This document shows positions 37,905 through 47,267 of a stretch of DNA of 64,000 nt, one piece after another (the stretch's first letter is position 1; each line of letters begins with the position of its first letter). Source of the stretch: Streptomyces hayashii (GTDB taxonomy: Bacteria; Actinomycetota; Actinomycetes; Streptomycetales; Streptomycetaceae); assembly GCF_024539815.1 (NCBI RefSeq), contig NZ_JAHHIU010000088.1, positions 1 through 64,000 of the forward strand, given 5' to 3'. Under the pieces are notes generated by a model. That model saw only the letters and a program-made list of their open reading frames with translations, did no database searches and was not told the DNA's origin. The translations under genes and the position numbers were made by a program.

Positions 37905-39061
37905 GGCCGCTCGTCGTGATCCGGGCCGGCCGGACCGGCGGCCCGGGTGCGCAGTCCCGCGGACCAGCGCACCACCAGCACCACCGCCCCGGGCAGCGCC
38001 GCCACGAAGCTGAGCACCCCGTAGACGACGGCGACCGTGAGCCCGGTGCTCGCGCCGAGCCCGGCGGCGCCGAACGCCCAGGCGGTGACTCCCTCGCGCG
38101 GGCCCCAGCCGCCGATGTTCAGCGGCAGGCCCATGGCGAGCAGGGCGAGGACGGCGATCGGCAGCAGCGCGAGCACGGAGGCGCCGGAGCCGGCGACCCG
38201 CGCGGCCACGACGAACATGCCGAGGTGCCCGCTCAGCACGATCGCGGAGGACACGGCGACGCCCGGGGCGTTGCGCCGCGACAGCAGACTCTCGCGCGCC
38301 TCCGCCAGCGCCGCCCGCAGCCGCCCGGCGCGCCGCGGCGCGGAGGAGCTCATCCGCACGGCGAGGACGACGGCGCAGGCGCCCGCGCCGGCCAGCAGGA
38401 CCAGCGGGGTGATCTCCCGGACGTCCTGCATCACCGGGGACGGCAGGGTCAGCAGCACCGTCACGCCCGCCACGGTCAGCACCAGCTGTCCGGCGGTGCG
38501 CTCCAGGACCACCGCGCGCACACCGCGTCCGACGTCGCCCGCGCTCTGCCCGTGCCGCACCGCGCGGTGCACGTCGCCGAGGACGCCGCCGGGCAGCGCG
38601 GCGTTGAGGAACAGGGCACGGTAGTAGTCGGCGACGGCCGGACCGAGCGGCAGCCGGATCCGCAGCCCGCGGGCCACCAGCGCCCACCGCCAGGCGCTGA
38701 ACACGGTGGTCAGCGCGCCGATAGCGAGCGCGACGAGCAGGGTCGGCGCGTCGATCCGCCGCAGCCCGTCCAGGAAGACGCCGGTGCCCAGCCGCCACAG
38801 CAGCACGGTGAGGATGACGACTCCGGCGACGGTCCCGAAGTGGGTGCGCAGGGCCCGGTTGCCGAGCAGGGCGCGCAGCCGGGAGGGCCGCTTCCCGTGC
38901 GGCTCGGTCACGATGACGCCGATCCGGGCAGCCGAGACGGCGGCGCCGCCGCGGGCCGCCGACGACGCCCGCGAGGGCCGTGGCACGACGGGCGAGGCCG
39001 TCTCCGCCCACAGCACGGGCGTCGCGCCCTTCACCCGGGGGACGACCGTCTCCGCGCTCAT
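37721..39061 (-). CDS. LPG-synthase-TM / flippase-like integral membrane protein
   Basis: A 446-residue membrane protein of the lysylphosphatidylglycerol synthetase transmembrane family (UPF0104 / AglD-like), with about eight hydrophobic segments. Family landmarks are NAALPGGVLGDVHRAVRHG and LPLNIGGWGPREGVTAW. Such proteins move or modify lipids at the membrane; the soluble lysyl-transferase domain is absent. The N-terminal 70 residues are a cytoplasmic tail. The C-terminal 60 residues lie beyond the last membrane segment and are encoded opposite the creatininase gene. ATG overlaps the methyltransferase stop. Confidence 0.85.
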   Translation of the reverse strand: MSAETVVPRVKGATPVLWAETASPVVPRPSRASSAARGGAAVSAARIGVIVTEPHGKRPSRLRALLGNRALRTHFGTVAGVVILTVLLWRLGTGVFLDGLRRIDAPTLLVALAIGALTTVFSAWRWALVARGLRIRLPLGPAVADYYRALFLNAALPGGVLGDVHRAVRHGQSAGDVGRGVRAVVLERTAGQLVLTVAGVTVLLTLPSPVMQDVREITPLVLLAGAGACAVVLAVRMSSSAPRRAGRLRAALAEARESLLSRRNAPGVAVSSAIVLSGHLGMFVVAARVAGSGASVLALLPIAVLALLAMGLPLNIGGWGPREGVTAWAFGAAGLGASTGLTVAVVYGVLSFVAALPGAVVLVVRWSAGLRTRAAGPAGPDHDERPYDEAASSAASPAPVPVAEPCEAAEVSKVKYAPKESARLARSSFPFSAEPREGRPMTPESV

Positions 39062-40131
39062 CCGGCTCCGCCCGTCGGCCGGGCCAGCGCCAGCAGGTCG
39101 CTGTGGTGCACGGTGGCACGCAGTTCGCCGGCGGCGCAGGCCGCGAGCCGTGCGGCCAGGTAGGGCTCGGCGCGCTCGGCCAGCTCGGGGCGCTCCTCGA
39201 CGGCAGCGCCGACCCAGCCGCGCAGCCACTGGGCGGTCAGGCCCACGTTCTCTGGGCCGAGCTGCCATGCGCTCGGGTGCACCTTGACGGTCGCGCCCTG
39301 GTCGGCGAACGCCTCGCAGGCCACGGAGACCGCGTCGGGGCCGAGGAGACCGCCGCGCCGCTGGTGGTCGTTGAAGGCGGCGGCTATCTCGTCGTCCAGC
39401 GGGTCCGGGGCGCTGAGTTCGACGCGACCGGCGACCGACAGGGTCAGCAGCGCGGGGCAGCCCGCGCCGGCGCAGGCCGCGGCGAGCGTCTCGACCTCCT
39501 CGCGGGTGAGGACGTCCAGCAGCGCGGAGGCGGTGACCAGCGAGGCCCCGAGCAGGGCGTCCGGGGTGAGGCGGGCGACGTCGCCGCGCCGCGTCTCCAC
39601 GGTGACCCGGCTGCCGTCGGCGGCCGCCCGCGGGGAGGCGACCGCCGCGAAGTGCAGCAGGTAGGGGTCGCGATCGTGCAGCACCCAGTGCTGTGCGCCG
39701 TCCAGCCGGGGGGCCAGCCAGCGGCCCATGGAGCCGGTTCCGCAGCCCAGGTCGTGGATGGCCAGACCCCGGCGGCCGGGGAGGTTGGCGAGCCGGATCC
39801 GCAGCGGATCCAGCAACTCCATCGACCGGGCGGCGGCGTCGGCGGGCTCGCGCAGCTCCAGCCACTCGGGCGCGTAACGCGGAGCCTCCTCCGGTCCGGC
39901 GTCACGCAGCCGCACGGTGGGCCGCTCGCCGGACCGGCCGACCGGCCCGGCGCCGGCGATGACGGACTGCGGGTCGTCCTCGGCGCCCGAACCCGCGGTG
40001 TGCGACGCGGTCGGCGCGCCCGCCGGCAGCGCGGCCTCCACCAGGGAGGCCGACTCCATGCGGCCGGGCTGTGCCGGAACGCCGACCATGCGTCGTGCCA
40101 CGTCGGCCGGGGTCGCCGTCGTCTTCCTCAT
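39058..40131 (-). CDS. SAM-dependent class I methyltransferase
   Basis: A 357-residue protein with a Rossmann methyltransferase core; motif I is IHDLGCGTGSMGRWL (about residues 124-138) and the acidic strand VLHDRDPYLL follows. The first 90 residues are low-complexity and unassigned. It overlaps the glycosyltransferase gene (ATGA) and the flippase-like gene (ATGA), so it is in the middle of a coupled operon. The acceptor is unknown; a glycosylated pyrimidine or lipid intermediate would fit. Confidence 0.86.
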   Translation of the reverse strand: MRKTTATPADVARRMVGVPAQPGRMESASLVEAALPAGAPTASHTAGSGAEDDPQSVIAGAGPVGRSGERPTVRLRDAGPEEAPRYAPEWLELREPADAAARSMELLDPLRIRLANLPGRRGLAIHDLGCGTGSMGRWLAPRLDGAQHWVLHDRDPYLLHFAAVASPRAAADGSRVTVETRRGDVARLTPDALLGASLVTASALLDVLTREEVETLAAACAGAGCPALLTLSVAGRVELSAPDPLDDEIAAAFNDHQRRGGLLGPDAVSVACEAFADQGATVKVHPSAWQLGPENVGLTAQWLRGWVGAAVEERPELAERAEPYLAARLAACAAGELRATVHHSDLLALARPTGGAG

Positions 40132-41342
40132 GCCGCCCTCCGGGGCTCGCTGGGAAGCCTGCCCAGAACGCCGGCCAGGCTCTGGGCGGTGGACGCCCAG
40201 CCGTTCAGGGCGGCCCGGCGGCCGCGCGCGGCCGCCTTCAGCCGCCGTCGCACGTCCGGCTCGCCGAACCAGCCGCGCAGTTCGGCGGCGAGGGCGGCCG
40301 GGTCCTCCGGCGGGACGAGGATGCCGGGGACACCGCCGTCGGGAGCGCGGCCCACCGCCTCGGGCAGTCCGCCGACGTCCGTCGCCAGGACCGGGATGCC
40401 GCGCGCCAGCGCCTCGGTGACGGCCATGCCGTACGTCTCCGCGTACGAGGTGAGCACCATCAGGTCGGCGGAGGCGTAGGCCGCGTCGAGTTCGGCGCCG
40501 GACTTCGGGCCCGCCAGCTCCAGCCGGCCCTGCAGACCGTGCCTGCCGATGAGCTCGCGCAGATGGGCGACGTACTCCGGGTCCTGACCGAGACCGCCCA
40601 CGCACACGCAGCTCCACGGCAGGTCCTTGGCCGCGGCCAGCGCCTCCACCAGCCGGTGCTGGCCCTTGCGCGGGGTCACGGAGGCCACGCACAGCAGCCG
40701 GGAGACGCCGTCGGTGCCGGAGGCCAGAGGGGCGATGTCGGCGCCGGGGGCGGCGACGTGCACCCGCTCGGGGGCGAGGCCGTGGTGGGAGACGAGACGG
40801 CGCACCGCCCAGTCGCTGGTGGCGACGACGGCCGGCACGGCCCGCAGCACCTCCCGCTCCTTGGCGTCGAGCTCGGCCGCCACCTCGGGCGCGATACCGC
40901 GCTCGTCGCCCAGCGGCAGATGGACGAGGACGACGAGCCGCAGCCGCTCCGCCTCGGGGGCGATGATCTCCGGGACCCCGCAGGCGACCAGCCCGTCGAG
41001 CAGGACGACCGTGCCGTCGGGAAGCTCCCGCAGCGTGCGCGCCAGGTCCGCGCGGGCGTCCGCCTCCGGGCGGGGCCACGACCCGGACACCAGGTGCTTG
41101 TGGACCTGCCAGCCGAAGCCGGGCAGATCCAGACACAGACGCCGGTCGTAGGCGTTGCCGCCGCTCGGGTTCGCCGCGTCGTCGACGCCGCCCGGCATCA
41201 CGAAGTGCACGGAGCGCAGGGACATGGGGATGATCCCACCGATCTTGGGAAGCGGCGCCTGCACGGGCACGTACGCGAGCGGGCCCTGCTTGCCGGCCGG
41301 AGCGCTCTGCACGGCGGCCTTCTCCAGGGTCGCGTCGGTCAC
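40128..41342 (-). CDS. GT4-family glycosyltransferase
   Basis: A 404-residue GT-B retaining glycosyltransferase. The donor-binding Glu-x7-Glu motif is [24 protein letters not shown] (about residues 307-330), and the C-terminal lobe opens with [20 protein letters not shown]. It overlaps the PTPS-like gene and the methyltransferase gene by 4 bases each. It probably adds a hexose to a product of this cluster. Confidence 0.9.
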   Translation of the reverse strand: MTDATLEKAAVQSAPAGKQGPLAYVPVQAPLPKIGGIIPMSLRSVHFVMPGGVDDAANPSGGNAYDRRLCLDLPGFGWQVHKHLVSGSWPRPEADARADLARTLRELPDGTVVLLDGLVACGVPEIIAPEAERLRLVVLVHLPLGDERGIAPEVAAELDAKEREVLRAVPAVVATSDWAVRRLVSHHGLAPERVHVAAPGADIAPLASGTDGVSRLLCVASVTPRKGQHRLVEALAAAKDLPWSCVCVGGLGQDPEYVAHLRELIGRHGLQGRLELAGPKSGAELDAAYASADLMVLTSYAETYGMAVTEALARGIPVLATDVGGLPEAVGRAPDGGVPGILVPPEDPAALAAELRGWFGEPDVRRRLKAAARGRRAALNGWASTAQSLAGVLGRLPSEPRRAA

Positions 41343-41737
41343 AGCGCACGCTCGTAACTCGCCCAGGCGACGTGCGACTCGTGCAGGGTGACGGCGATCG
41401 CGGCGATGCCCCGCGCGCCCTCGCCGAGCGCGCCCTTGTGGATGCGCTCCGCGAGTCGGTCGGCCACGACCTTGGCCAGGAACTCCGTCGAGGTGTTGAT
41501 CCCCGCGAAGTCGGGCTCGTTGTCGAGATTGCGGTAGTTCAGCTCACTGACCACCGCTCCCAGCTCCTGCGTGGCCAGTCCGATGTCGACGACGATGTTG
41601 TCGTCGTCCAACTGCTCGCGGCGGAAGGTGGCGTCCACGAGGAACGTCGCTCCGTGCAGGCGCTGCGCGGGTCCGAAGACCTCGCCGCTGAAGCTGTGGG
41701 CGATCATGATGTGATCGCGGACGGTGACACTGAACAA
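41339..41737 (-). CDS. PTPS-fold protein lacking the usual catalytic residues
   Basis: A 132-residue T-fold protein of the 6-pyruvoyl-tetrahydropterin synthase/QueD family. Alignment to QueD shows that the catalytic Cys of CGRLHGH is Ala24 (AQRLHGA), the second zinc His is Ala30, and the Asp-His pair of LDHHYL is Asn67-Tyr68 (LNYRNL). The first zinc His (His14), His28 and the substrate-anchoring Glu120 remain. It therefore cannot use normal PTPS chemistry, though it may still bind a pterin or pyrimidine. TTG at 41737 is chosen for its GGAGGG site 8 bases upstream and family-like start; ATG at 41779 would add 14 residues. Confidence 0.83.
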   Translation of the reverse strand: MFSVTVRDHIMIAHSFSGEVFGPAQRLHGATFLVDATFRREQLDDDNIVVDIGLATQELGAVVSELNYRNLDNEPDFAGINTSTEFLAKVVADRLAERIHKGALGEGARGIAAIAVTLHESHVAWASYERAL

Positions 41738-41848
41738 CGGACGACCCTCCAGGTGCGGCGCCTCTGCTCCCCCGGCCATTGGCCGCCGGGGGATGCCGTG
41801 TAGTACGGCTCTCCGGTTCCCCCTGTTCAGCCTGATCTCACTCTTTTC

Positions 41849-42838
41849 TCAGGTCAGGCGCTCCTGGTCGTACCTGATGCCGTGACACAGCGCCGGGATC
41901 TCGCCCGATGCGAGCTTGGGCAACACCTGCGGCAGCTCGTCGAAAGCGCTGTCTCCCGTGACGAGGGCGTCGAGCGCCGGGTCGGCCAGCAGCTCCAGGG
42001 CCAGGGCGAGCCGGTCGGCATAGGTGCGGCTGGAACGCCGCGCCGGGGAGACCGTGCCGACCTGGCTGCTGCGCACGACCAGCCGCCGGGAGTGGAAGTC
42101 CTCGCCGAGCGGGAGGGAGACCTTGCGGTCGCCGTACCAGCTCAGTTCGAGGACCGTCCCCTCGTCGGCGAGCAGTTCCAGCGAGCGCGTCAGGCCCTGC
42201 TCGGTGGCGCTGGCGTGCACGACGAGGTCGCAGCCGCCGAGAGCGTCCGCCGGCGAGGCGAAGTCCACGCCGAGCGCCTCGGCCACCTTCTCCCGCGAAG
42301 GGTCGGCGTCCACCAACTGCACGCGGACACCGGGGAAACGGGCCAGCAGCGCGGCCACCGAGCAGCCGACCATGCCGCCGCCGACCACCGCGATCCGGTC
42401 GCCGACCAGCGGCGCGGCATCCCAGAGCGCGTTGACGGCCGTCTCCACGGTACCCGCGAGGACGGCCCGGCGCGCGGGCACGGAGTCCGGCACCACCGTC
42501 ACCGCGGTCGCCGCGACCACGTACCGCGTCTGGTGCGGATAGAGGCAGAAGACCGTACGGCCGACCAGCTCCGCCGGCCCCCGCTCCACCACGCCGACGT
42601 TGAGGTAGCCGTACTTCACGGGCGCCGGGAAGTCGCCCTCCTGGTACGGCGCCCGCATGGCCGCGTGCTGACTCCCGGGCACCCCGCCGCGGAAGACGAG
42701 GGTCTCCGTGCCGCGGCTGACGCCTGACCACAGCGAGCGCACCAGGACCTCGCCCTCGACCGGGTCCGGAACGACGACTTCACGGATCTCCCCCTCACCG
42801 GGAGAGGCAACCCAGAACGCACGAGCGGCGATCGACAT
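41849..42838 (-). CDS. Zinc-alcohol-dehydrogenase-like (MDR) oxidoreductase
   Basis: A 329-residue medium-chain dehydrogenase/reductase. It has the family start SLWSGVSRGTETLVFRGG and a Rossmann motif AVVGGGMVGCSVAALLARF (about residues 152-170) followed by VDADPSREK. The classic catalytic-zinc Cys/His set is not evident, as in bacteriochlorophyllide- and inositol-type MDR members. ATG at 42838 has AGGAGG at 6 bases; the ATG at 42844 has none of the needed spacing. It is the first gene of the minus-strand operon and may oxidise or reduce a pterin or sugar hydroxyl. Confidence 0.86.
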   Translation of the reverse strand: MSIAARAFWVASPGEGEIREVVVPDPVEGEVLVRSLWSGVSRGTETLVFRGGVPGSQHAAMRAPYQEGDFPAPVKYGYLNVGVVERGPAELVGRTVFCLYPHQTRYVVAATAVTVVPDSVPARRAVLAGTVETAVNALWDAAPLVGDRIAVVGGGMVGCSVAALLARFPGVRVQLVDADPSREKVAEALGVDFASPADALGGCDLVVHASATEQGLTRSLELLADEGTVLELSWYGDRKVSLPLGEDFHSRRLVVRSSQVGTVSPARRSSRTYADRLALALELLADPALDALVTGDSAFDELPQVLPKLASGEIPALCHGIRYDQERLT

Positions 42839-42946
42839 CCACATCCTCCTGAACGATCGGGAACCTGTTCACGTACCGAGGTGTGCACAGTCCGCGCACA
42901 GTACGCGGCACTGATCATCTCTGTCATCTGGCCGGAGGAACGTGCG

Positions 42947-43702
42947 GTGGCCCTGAACAACACTTACGACGCGAGGCTGGTCCAGCAGGAGACCGCTGTG
43001 GGAGCGGGCGTTCAGATCCTGTTGCTGGCCCTGCTCGGCACGGCGATCGGCATGGGGCCGGCGGGCTGGGTGACCGGTCTCGTCTTCGCCATCGCCACCT
43101 GGGCGGTTCTCTCCCGGGCGCTGCACCGCTCCAGCCTGCGCACGTTCGGGCCGGCCAACCGGGTCACCCTCGGCCGCGCGACGCTGGTCGGCGGAGTGAC
43201 CGCACTGGTCGCGGACTCCTTCGAGAGCACGCCCCCGGTGACGCTGCTGGTCGGTCTGACGGCCGTGGCCCTGATCCTGGACGGCGTCGACGGCAAGGTC
43301 GCCCGCCGCACCAACACCTCGACGGCACTGGGCGCGCGCTTCGACATGGAGGTCGACGCCTTCCTGATCCTGGTGCTCAGCGTGTACGTCTCGACGGCGC
43401 TGGGCCCCTGGGTCCTGCTGATCGGCGGCATGCGCTACGCGTTCGTCGCCGCGGCCCGCGTCGCGCCCTGGCTCAACGCCCCGCTCCCCCCGAGCACCGC
43501 CCGCAAGACGGTCGCCGCGCTGCAGGGCGTCCTGCTGCTCCTGGCCGGCTCCGAACTGCTGCCCTACGCCGCCACCTTCGCCGTGGTGCTGCTGGCGCTC
43601 GGCTCGCTGGTGTGGTCGTTCGGCCGGGACGTGCTGTGGCTGTGGCGGACCTCGCGGACGGTGACCGAACTCCCGACGGAAGCCGTACTGGAACTCGTGT
43701 AG
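42947..43702 (+). CDS. CDP-alcohol phosphatidyltransferase
   Basis: A 251-residue membrane enzyme that transfers a phosphatidyl group from CDP-diacylglycerol to an alcohol. The complete signature D-x2-DG-x2-AR-x8-G-x3-D-x3-D is present: Asp112, Asp115-Gly116, Ala119-Arg120, Gly129, Asp133 and Asp137. About six membrane segments. GTG at 42947 is preferred (GGAGGA 7 bases upstream) over the earlier GTG at 42881. It faces away from the dehydrogenase gene. The accepted alcohol is unknown, and the neighbouring genes raise the possibility of an unusual head group. Confidence 0.9.
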   Translation: MALNNTYDARLVQQETAVGAGVQILLLALLGTAIGMGPAGWVTGLVFAIATWAVLSRALHRSSLRTFGPANRVTLGRATLVGGVTALVADSFESTPPVTLLVGLTAVALILDGVDGKVARRTNTSTALGARFDMEVDAFLILVLSVYVSTALGPWVLLIGGMRYAFVAAARVAPWLNAPLPPSTARKTVAALQGVLLLLAGSELLPYAATFAVVLLALGSLVWSFGRDVLWLWRTSRTVTELPTEAVLELV

Positions 43703-43750
43703 TCGACTCCCGGCGGGGAACCGTTCGCCCAGGCGGACGGTCGTCCGATC

Positions 43751-43785
43751 GAAAGGGCCCGGTCCCTCGACGAACCGGGCCTTTC
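43751..43785. terminator. Bidirectional hairpin terminator
   Basis: A 12-base stem with one bulged G (GAAAGGGCCCGGT opposite ACCGGGCCTTTC), loop of 10 bases, between the convergent phosphatidyltransferase and the fused permease gene. Confidence 0.8.
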
Positions 43786-43839
43786 GGCTGTTCACGCCCG
43801 GCGCGGAGGCAGCGCCAACGCCCGCCGCGGTCGCCCCGA

Positions 43840-45654
43840 TCACACCGGCTCGGCTTGCGGCGACTGCTGTCTTGCGGTCGGCTCCTTTGCCGCACGACGC
43901 CGACGAGACCGCACGGACCCTCGGGATCGCGGTGCGCGCCTCGGCGGTCTCAGCAGACCGGGCGCCGTCACCGCCAGGGCGCCCAGGAGAGCGAGAACCG
44001 CGGCGGGAGCGAGGACCGCCCAGGGAGCGCGTTCGGCGTAGGGCTGGTTCTCCGCCAGGAGCAGACCCCACTCGGGGGACGGCGGCTGGGCGCCGAGACC
44101 GAGAAAGCCCAGGGAGGCCAGGGCCAGGGCGACGCCGGGCAGCCGCAGCAGGGCGTGACGCGCCACCGGCGGCAGGACGGCGGGCAGGAGTTCGCTCCTC
44201 AGCACATACCAGGGACCCGCGCCGAGGGCCCGGGTGGCGGCGAGATGGACGGTGGCCCGTTCCTGCCGCAGCAGCGCCGAGGCGTGCGCGGCGAGCGGCG
44301 CCCACGCAACGACCGTCACGGCCAGGACCGGCGTCGTCGGGCCGCTGCCCCGCACCGCGGCGACCAGGAGCGCCGCGAGCACCGGCGGCACGGCGTTGAC
44401 GGTGTCGACGAGCGGCCCGGACAACCGGGGCGCCAGAGCGAGCAGCACCCCGGCGGCCAGGGCGATCGCGCTGATGACGAAGGAGAGCGTCAGCGTGTCC
44501 AGGGCGCCGTGCGCGACCCGGGCGAGCAGGTCCCGGCCGAGGGCGTCCGTGCCGAACGGGTGCGCCGCGGATGGGGACAGGAGACGGTCGCCGGTGTCCA
44601 GGGCCAGCGGGTCGCGGGGCAGACCGAGGCCGACGACGACGAGCAGCAGGATGCCGTAGAGGAGCGGCGGGAACCTGCGGGCGGCCGGCGCCGGCCGGTG
44701 CAGTGTGTGCAGGGCCCCGTCGCGCAGGGCGGGCCCGACGAGCATCCGGACGGCGAGCCGGGCCACGCCGGTGGCGACGGCGGCGAGGCCGACGAGCGCG
44801 AGGGCTCCGGCCTGCAAAACGGGCAGATCCTGAGCGATCGCCGCCTGCAGCGCGCTACGGCCGAGGCCGGGGATGTCGAAGATCTGCTCCACGGCGACCG
44901 ACCCGCCGGTCAGCCCCACCACGAACAGCCCGACGTTGGGCAGCAGGGCGGGCACGCACCGGCGCAGCGCCTTACGGGCGATGCTCCGGCCGGGCAGTCC
45001 GCGCGCGGCGGCGGCCGACGCCCAGGGTTCGGCGAACGCCGACGGCAACTGCTCGTCCAGGAGCCGCCCGAGGACCGCACCGGCCGGCAGGCCGAGGGCC
45101 AGCGCGGGCAGCACCGTCCACTGCGGGCCGTACCAGCCGAGGGCCGGCAGCCACCCCCACTGCACGCCGACCACCGTCGCGAGGACGGACGCGAGGAGGA
45201 ACTCCGGCAGCGCGGCGAGCACGGCGGAGCCGGAGCCGCCGGCGGGCCGGCCCGCCGACCGCCGCCACGCGCCGAGGAACAGGGTGCGGGCGCACACACC
45301 GGCCGCCACCACCAGGGCCACCGTCATCGCCGCCGCCATCAGCAGCAGCGACACGCCCAACGCCTCCAGCACGCCTGGCAGGACGTCGGCGCCGGAGACC
45401 CAGGAGTGTCCGGCGTCCCCGCGTGCCAACCCCGCGAGCCACCGCCACAGCACACGCGCCGGGCCGTCGTCCAGGCCGAGCCGGTCGCGGATGTCGGCGA
45501 GCACCTCCGGCGAGGGATCGCGATCGGCGGACCGCGCCTTCAGCACGGTGAGCGCCGGGTCGGTCCGCGAGAGCCAGGGCAGTAGCCCGATCCCGCACAC
45601 CAGCAGCACTCCCAGTACGGCACGCCACAGCAGCGCGCCCATCCTGCTCCGCAT
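43840..45654 (-). CDS. Fused two-domain ABC permease (DppB-DppC type)
   Basis: A 604-residue permease in which the two subunits normally made by separate genes are joined. The first half (about residues 1-310) is DppB/NikB-like, with EAA loop WASAAAARGLPGRSIARKAL. The second half (about 325-575) is DppC/NikC-like, with LLSPSAAHPFGTDALGRDLL and the loop VHLAATRALGAGPWYVLRSE. It begins 4 bases after the binding-protein gene. The Arg/Ser-rich C-terminus is unusual. No ATPase gene accompanies it, so ATPases must come from elsewhere or the system is incomplete. Confidence 0.88.
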   Translation of the reverse strand: MRSRMGALLWRAVLGVLLVCGIGLLPWLSRTDPALTVLKARSADRDPSPEVLADIRDRLGLDDGPARVLWRWLAGLARGDAGHSWVSGADVLPGVLEALGVSLLLMAAAMTVALVVAAGVCARTLFLGAWRRSAGRPAGGSGSAVLAALPEFLLASVLATVVGVQWGWLPALGWYGPQWTVLPALALGLPAGAVLGRLLDEQLPSAFAEPWASAAAARGLPGRSIARKALRRCVPALLPNVGLFVVGLTGGSVAVEQIFDIPGLGRSALQAAIAQDLPVLQAGALALVGLAAVATGVARLAVRMLVGPALRDGALHTLHRPAPAARRFPPLLYGILLLVVVGLGLPRDPLALDTGDRLLSPSAAHPFGTDALGRDLLARVAHGALDTLTLSFVISAIALAAGVLLALAPRLSGPLVDTVNAVPPVLAALLVAAVRGSGPTTPVLAVTVVAWAPLAAHASALLRQERATVHLAATRALGAGPWYVLRSELLPAVLPPVARHALLRLPGVALALASLGFLGLGAQPPSPEWGLLLAENQPYAERAPWAVLAPAAVLALLGALAVTAPGLLRPPRRAPRSRGSVRSRRRRAAKEPTARQQSPQAEPV

Positions 45655-45658
45655 GCCG

Positions 45659-47263
45659 TCAGCGCCTGGTCCCGGCGCCGACGAGGGTCCGCTCGTAGGG
45701 ATCGGGCAACACGCCGCCGACCTTCGCCGCGACGCCGGTGATGATGCGCTGGTGGACCAGCGGGACCACTGCGTCGCTGCCCAGGATCACGGCCTCGGCG
45801 GCCATGGCGGCGTCCTGCCGCTCGTCGGCGTCCGACGCCGCCTGCGCCTTCCCGACGGCCCGGTCGACGTCCGGGTGGCAGAGCCGGGCGAGGTTGTAGC
45901 CGCCGTCGCAGGTGAAGTCCCCGGCGAGGACCGAGACGGGGTCACCGGTGTCCAGGAGGCTGTTGCGTGCGCCGACGAACGCGTCGAACCTGCCGGCGAG
46001 GGCGTCGCTCTCCACCCTTGAGTACTCGCGCACCTCCAGCTTCACCTTGAAACCGGCCTTCTCCAACTGCTGCTTCAACACCTGTGCGACTTCAGGGAGT
46101 TCGGGCCGGTTGTCGTAGGTGGCCAGGGTGACGGAGGCGCCGCCGGGAGCGACCGCCCGCGCTCGCCCGGCAGGCCGGACGCGCTTGCCCTGCGCCCAGG
46201 TGACGGCCGGGCCGTAGATCCCGGCGGCGGCGTCGGCGTGCCCCTCGTACACACCCTCGGCGAGGACGGAGGCGTCGACGGCGGCGCGTGCGGCGGCACG
46301 CAGGGCCGGGTCCTTGAAGACACCCGAACTCGCGTTGAGGTGAAGGCTGGTGGTGCGGGTCGTGGCGGTCTCGCGGCGGGTGCCGGCGTCGAGGGTGGCG
46401 GCCTGGGCGACGGGTATCGCTTCGGCGATGTCCACCTGTCCGGTGCGCAGGGCGTTGGCCCGGGCGGCGCCGTCGGCGACGAAGCGCACGTCGATGCCCG
46501 AGGCCTGGGCGCGGCCGCCCCAGTAGTCGTCGAAGCGGTCGAGGCCGGCGGCGCCGGTCCCGGCCACCCGGGTGATCTCGAAGGGGCCGGTGGCGGTGCC
46601 GACCGGATCGACAGCGTCCTTCTTGCCGTTCCCGTTGCCGTTCCCGTTCCTGTTCCCGTACGCCTTCGGCGAGAGGACGACGAGACTCGGGCTGGACAGG
46701 CGCAGCGGCAGGACGGGGTCGGGGGCGGCGGTGGTGATGCGTACGCCTGCGCCTCCCGCAGCCTTCGCCGTGAGGGTGACTCCGGCCAGGGCGGCCGGGG
46801 CGGGCCTGGCCTCACCGGCCCGGGCGAGGGAGGCGGCGACGGCGGCGGGCGTGACGTCCGTGCCGTCCTGGAAGACGGCCTCGCGCAGGGTGAACAGCCA
46901 GGTGCGGTCGTCCTCGCGCCGCCAGGACGCGGCCAGCGCGGGAACGGCGGAGCCGTTGCCGTCGAGCGCGGTCAGCCCCTCGGTGACGCCGAGACGGCTG
47001 AGGATCGTCGCGTCGGCCCCGTACGGGGAGAGGTTCTCGGTGGGCGGGAATGCGAGCGCGACCCTCAGACGGGAGCCGCCGCCCGCTCCGGAGGCCTTGT
47101 CTTCGCCGTCACCGCCGCCGGAGCCGGACGAGGCGAAGCAGCCGGCGAGGAGCGGCGCGAGGCAGAGGAAGGCGAGAACACGGGGACGACGGGGACGGAA
47201 ACTACGGAGACCGCGCCGGCCCCTGGGACTGTGCGAACTACGCGGACCCCGCGGGAAGTACAT
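45659..47263 (-). CDS. Family 5 (peptide/nickel type) substrate-binding lipoprotein
   Basis: A 534-residue binding protein of the DppA/NikA/OppA group. It has a basic leader, hydrophobic core and lipobox (LAPLLAGCFASSG), then LRVALAFPPTENLSPYGAD and the family motif TWLFTLREAVFQDGTDVTPAAVAASLARA. A Gly/Asn repeat (NRNGNGNGNGKKD) interrupts the domain near residue 240 and comes from a short DNA repeat. ATG at 47263; the frame is open far upstream. It lies 4 bases from the GNAT and permease genes, so the three form one transcript. Substrate: a peptide, nickel or a metallophore. Confidence 0.87.
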   Translation of the reverse strand: MYFPRGPRSSHSPRGRRGLRSFRPRRPRVLAFLCLAPLLAGCFASSGSGGGDGEDKASGAGGGSRLRVALAFPPTENLSPYGADATILSRLGVTEGLTALDGNGSAVPALAASWRREDDRTWLFTLREAVFQDGTDVTPAAVAASLARAGEARPAPAALAGVTLTAKAAGGAGVRITTAAPDPVLPLRLSSPSLVVLSPKAYGNRNGNGNGNGKKDAVDPVGTATGPFEITRVAGTGAAGLDRFDDYWGGRAQASGIDVRFVADGAARANALRTGQVDIAEAIPVAQAATLDAGTRRETATTRTTSLHLNASSGVFKDPALRAAARAAVDASVLAEGVYEGHADAAAGIYGPAVTWAQGKRVRPAGRARAVAPGGASVTLATYDNRPELPEVAQVLKQQLEKAGFKVKLEVREYSRVESDALAGRFDAFVGARNSLLDTGDPVSVLAGDFTCDGGYNLARLCHPDVDRAVGKAQAASDADERQDAAMAAEAVILGSDAVVPLVHQRIITGVAAKVGGVLPDPYERTLVGAGTRR

Positions 47264-47267
47264 GGAG

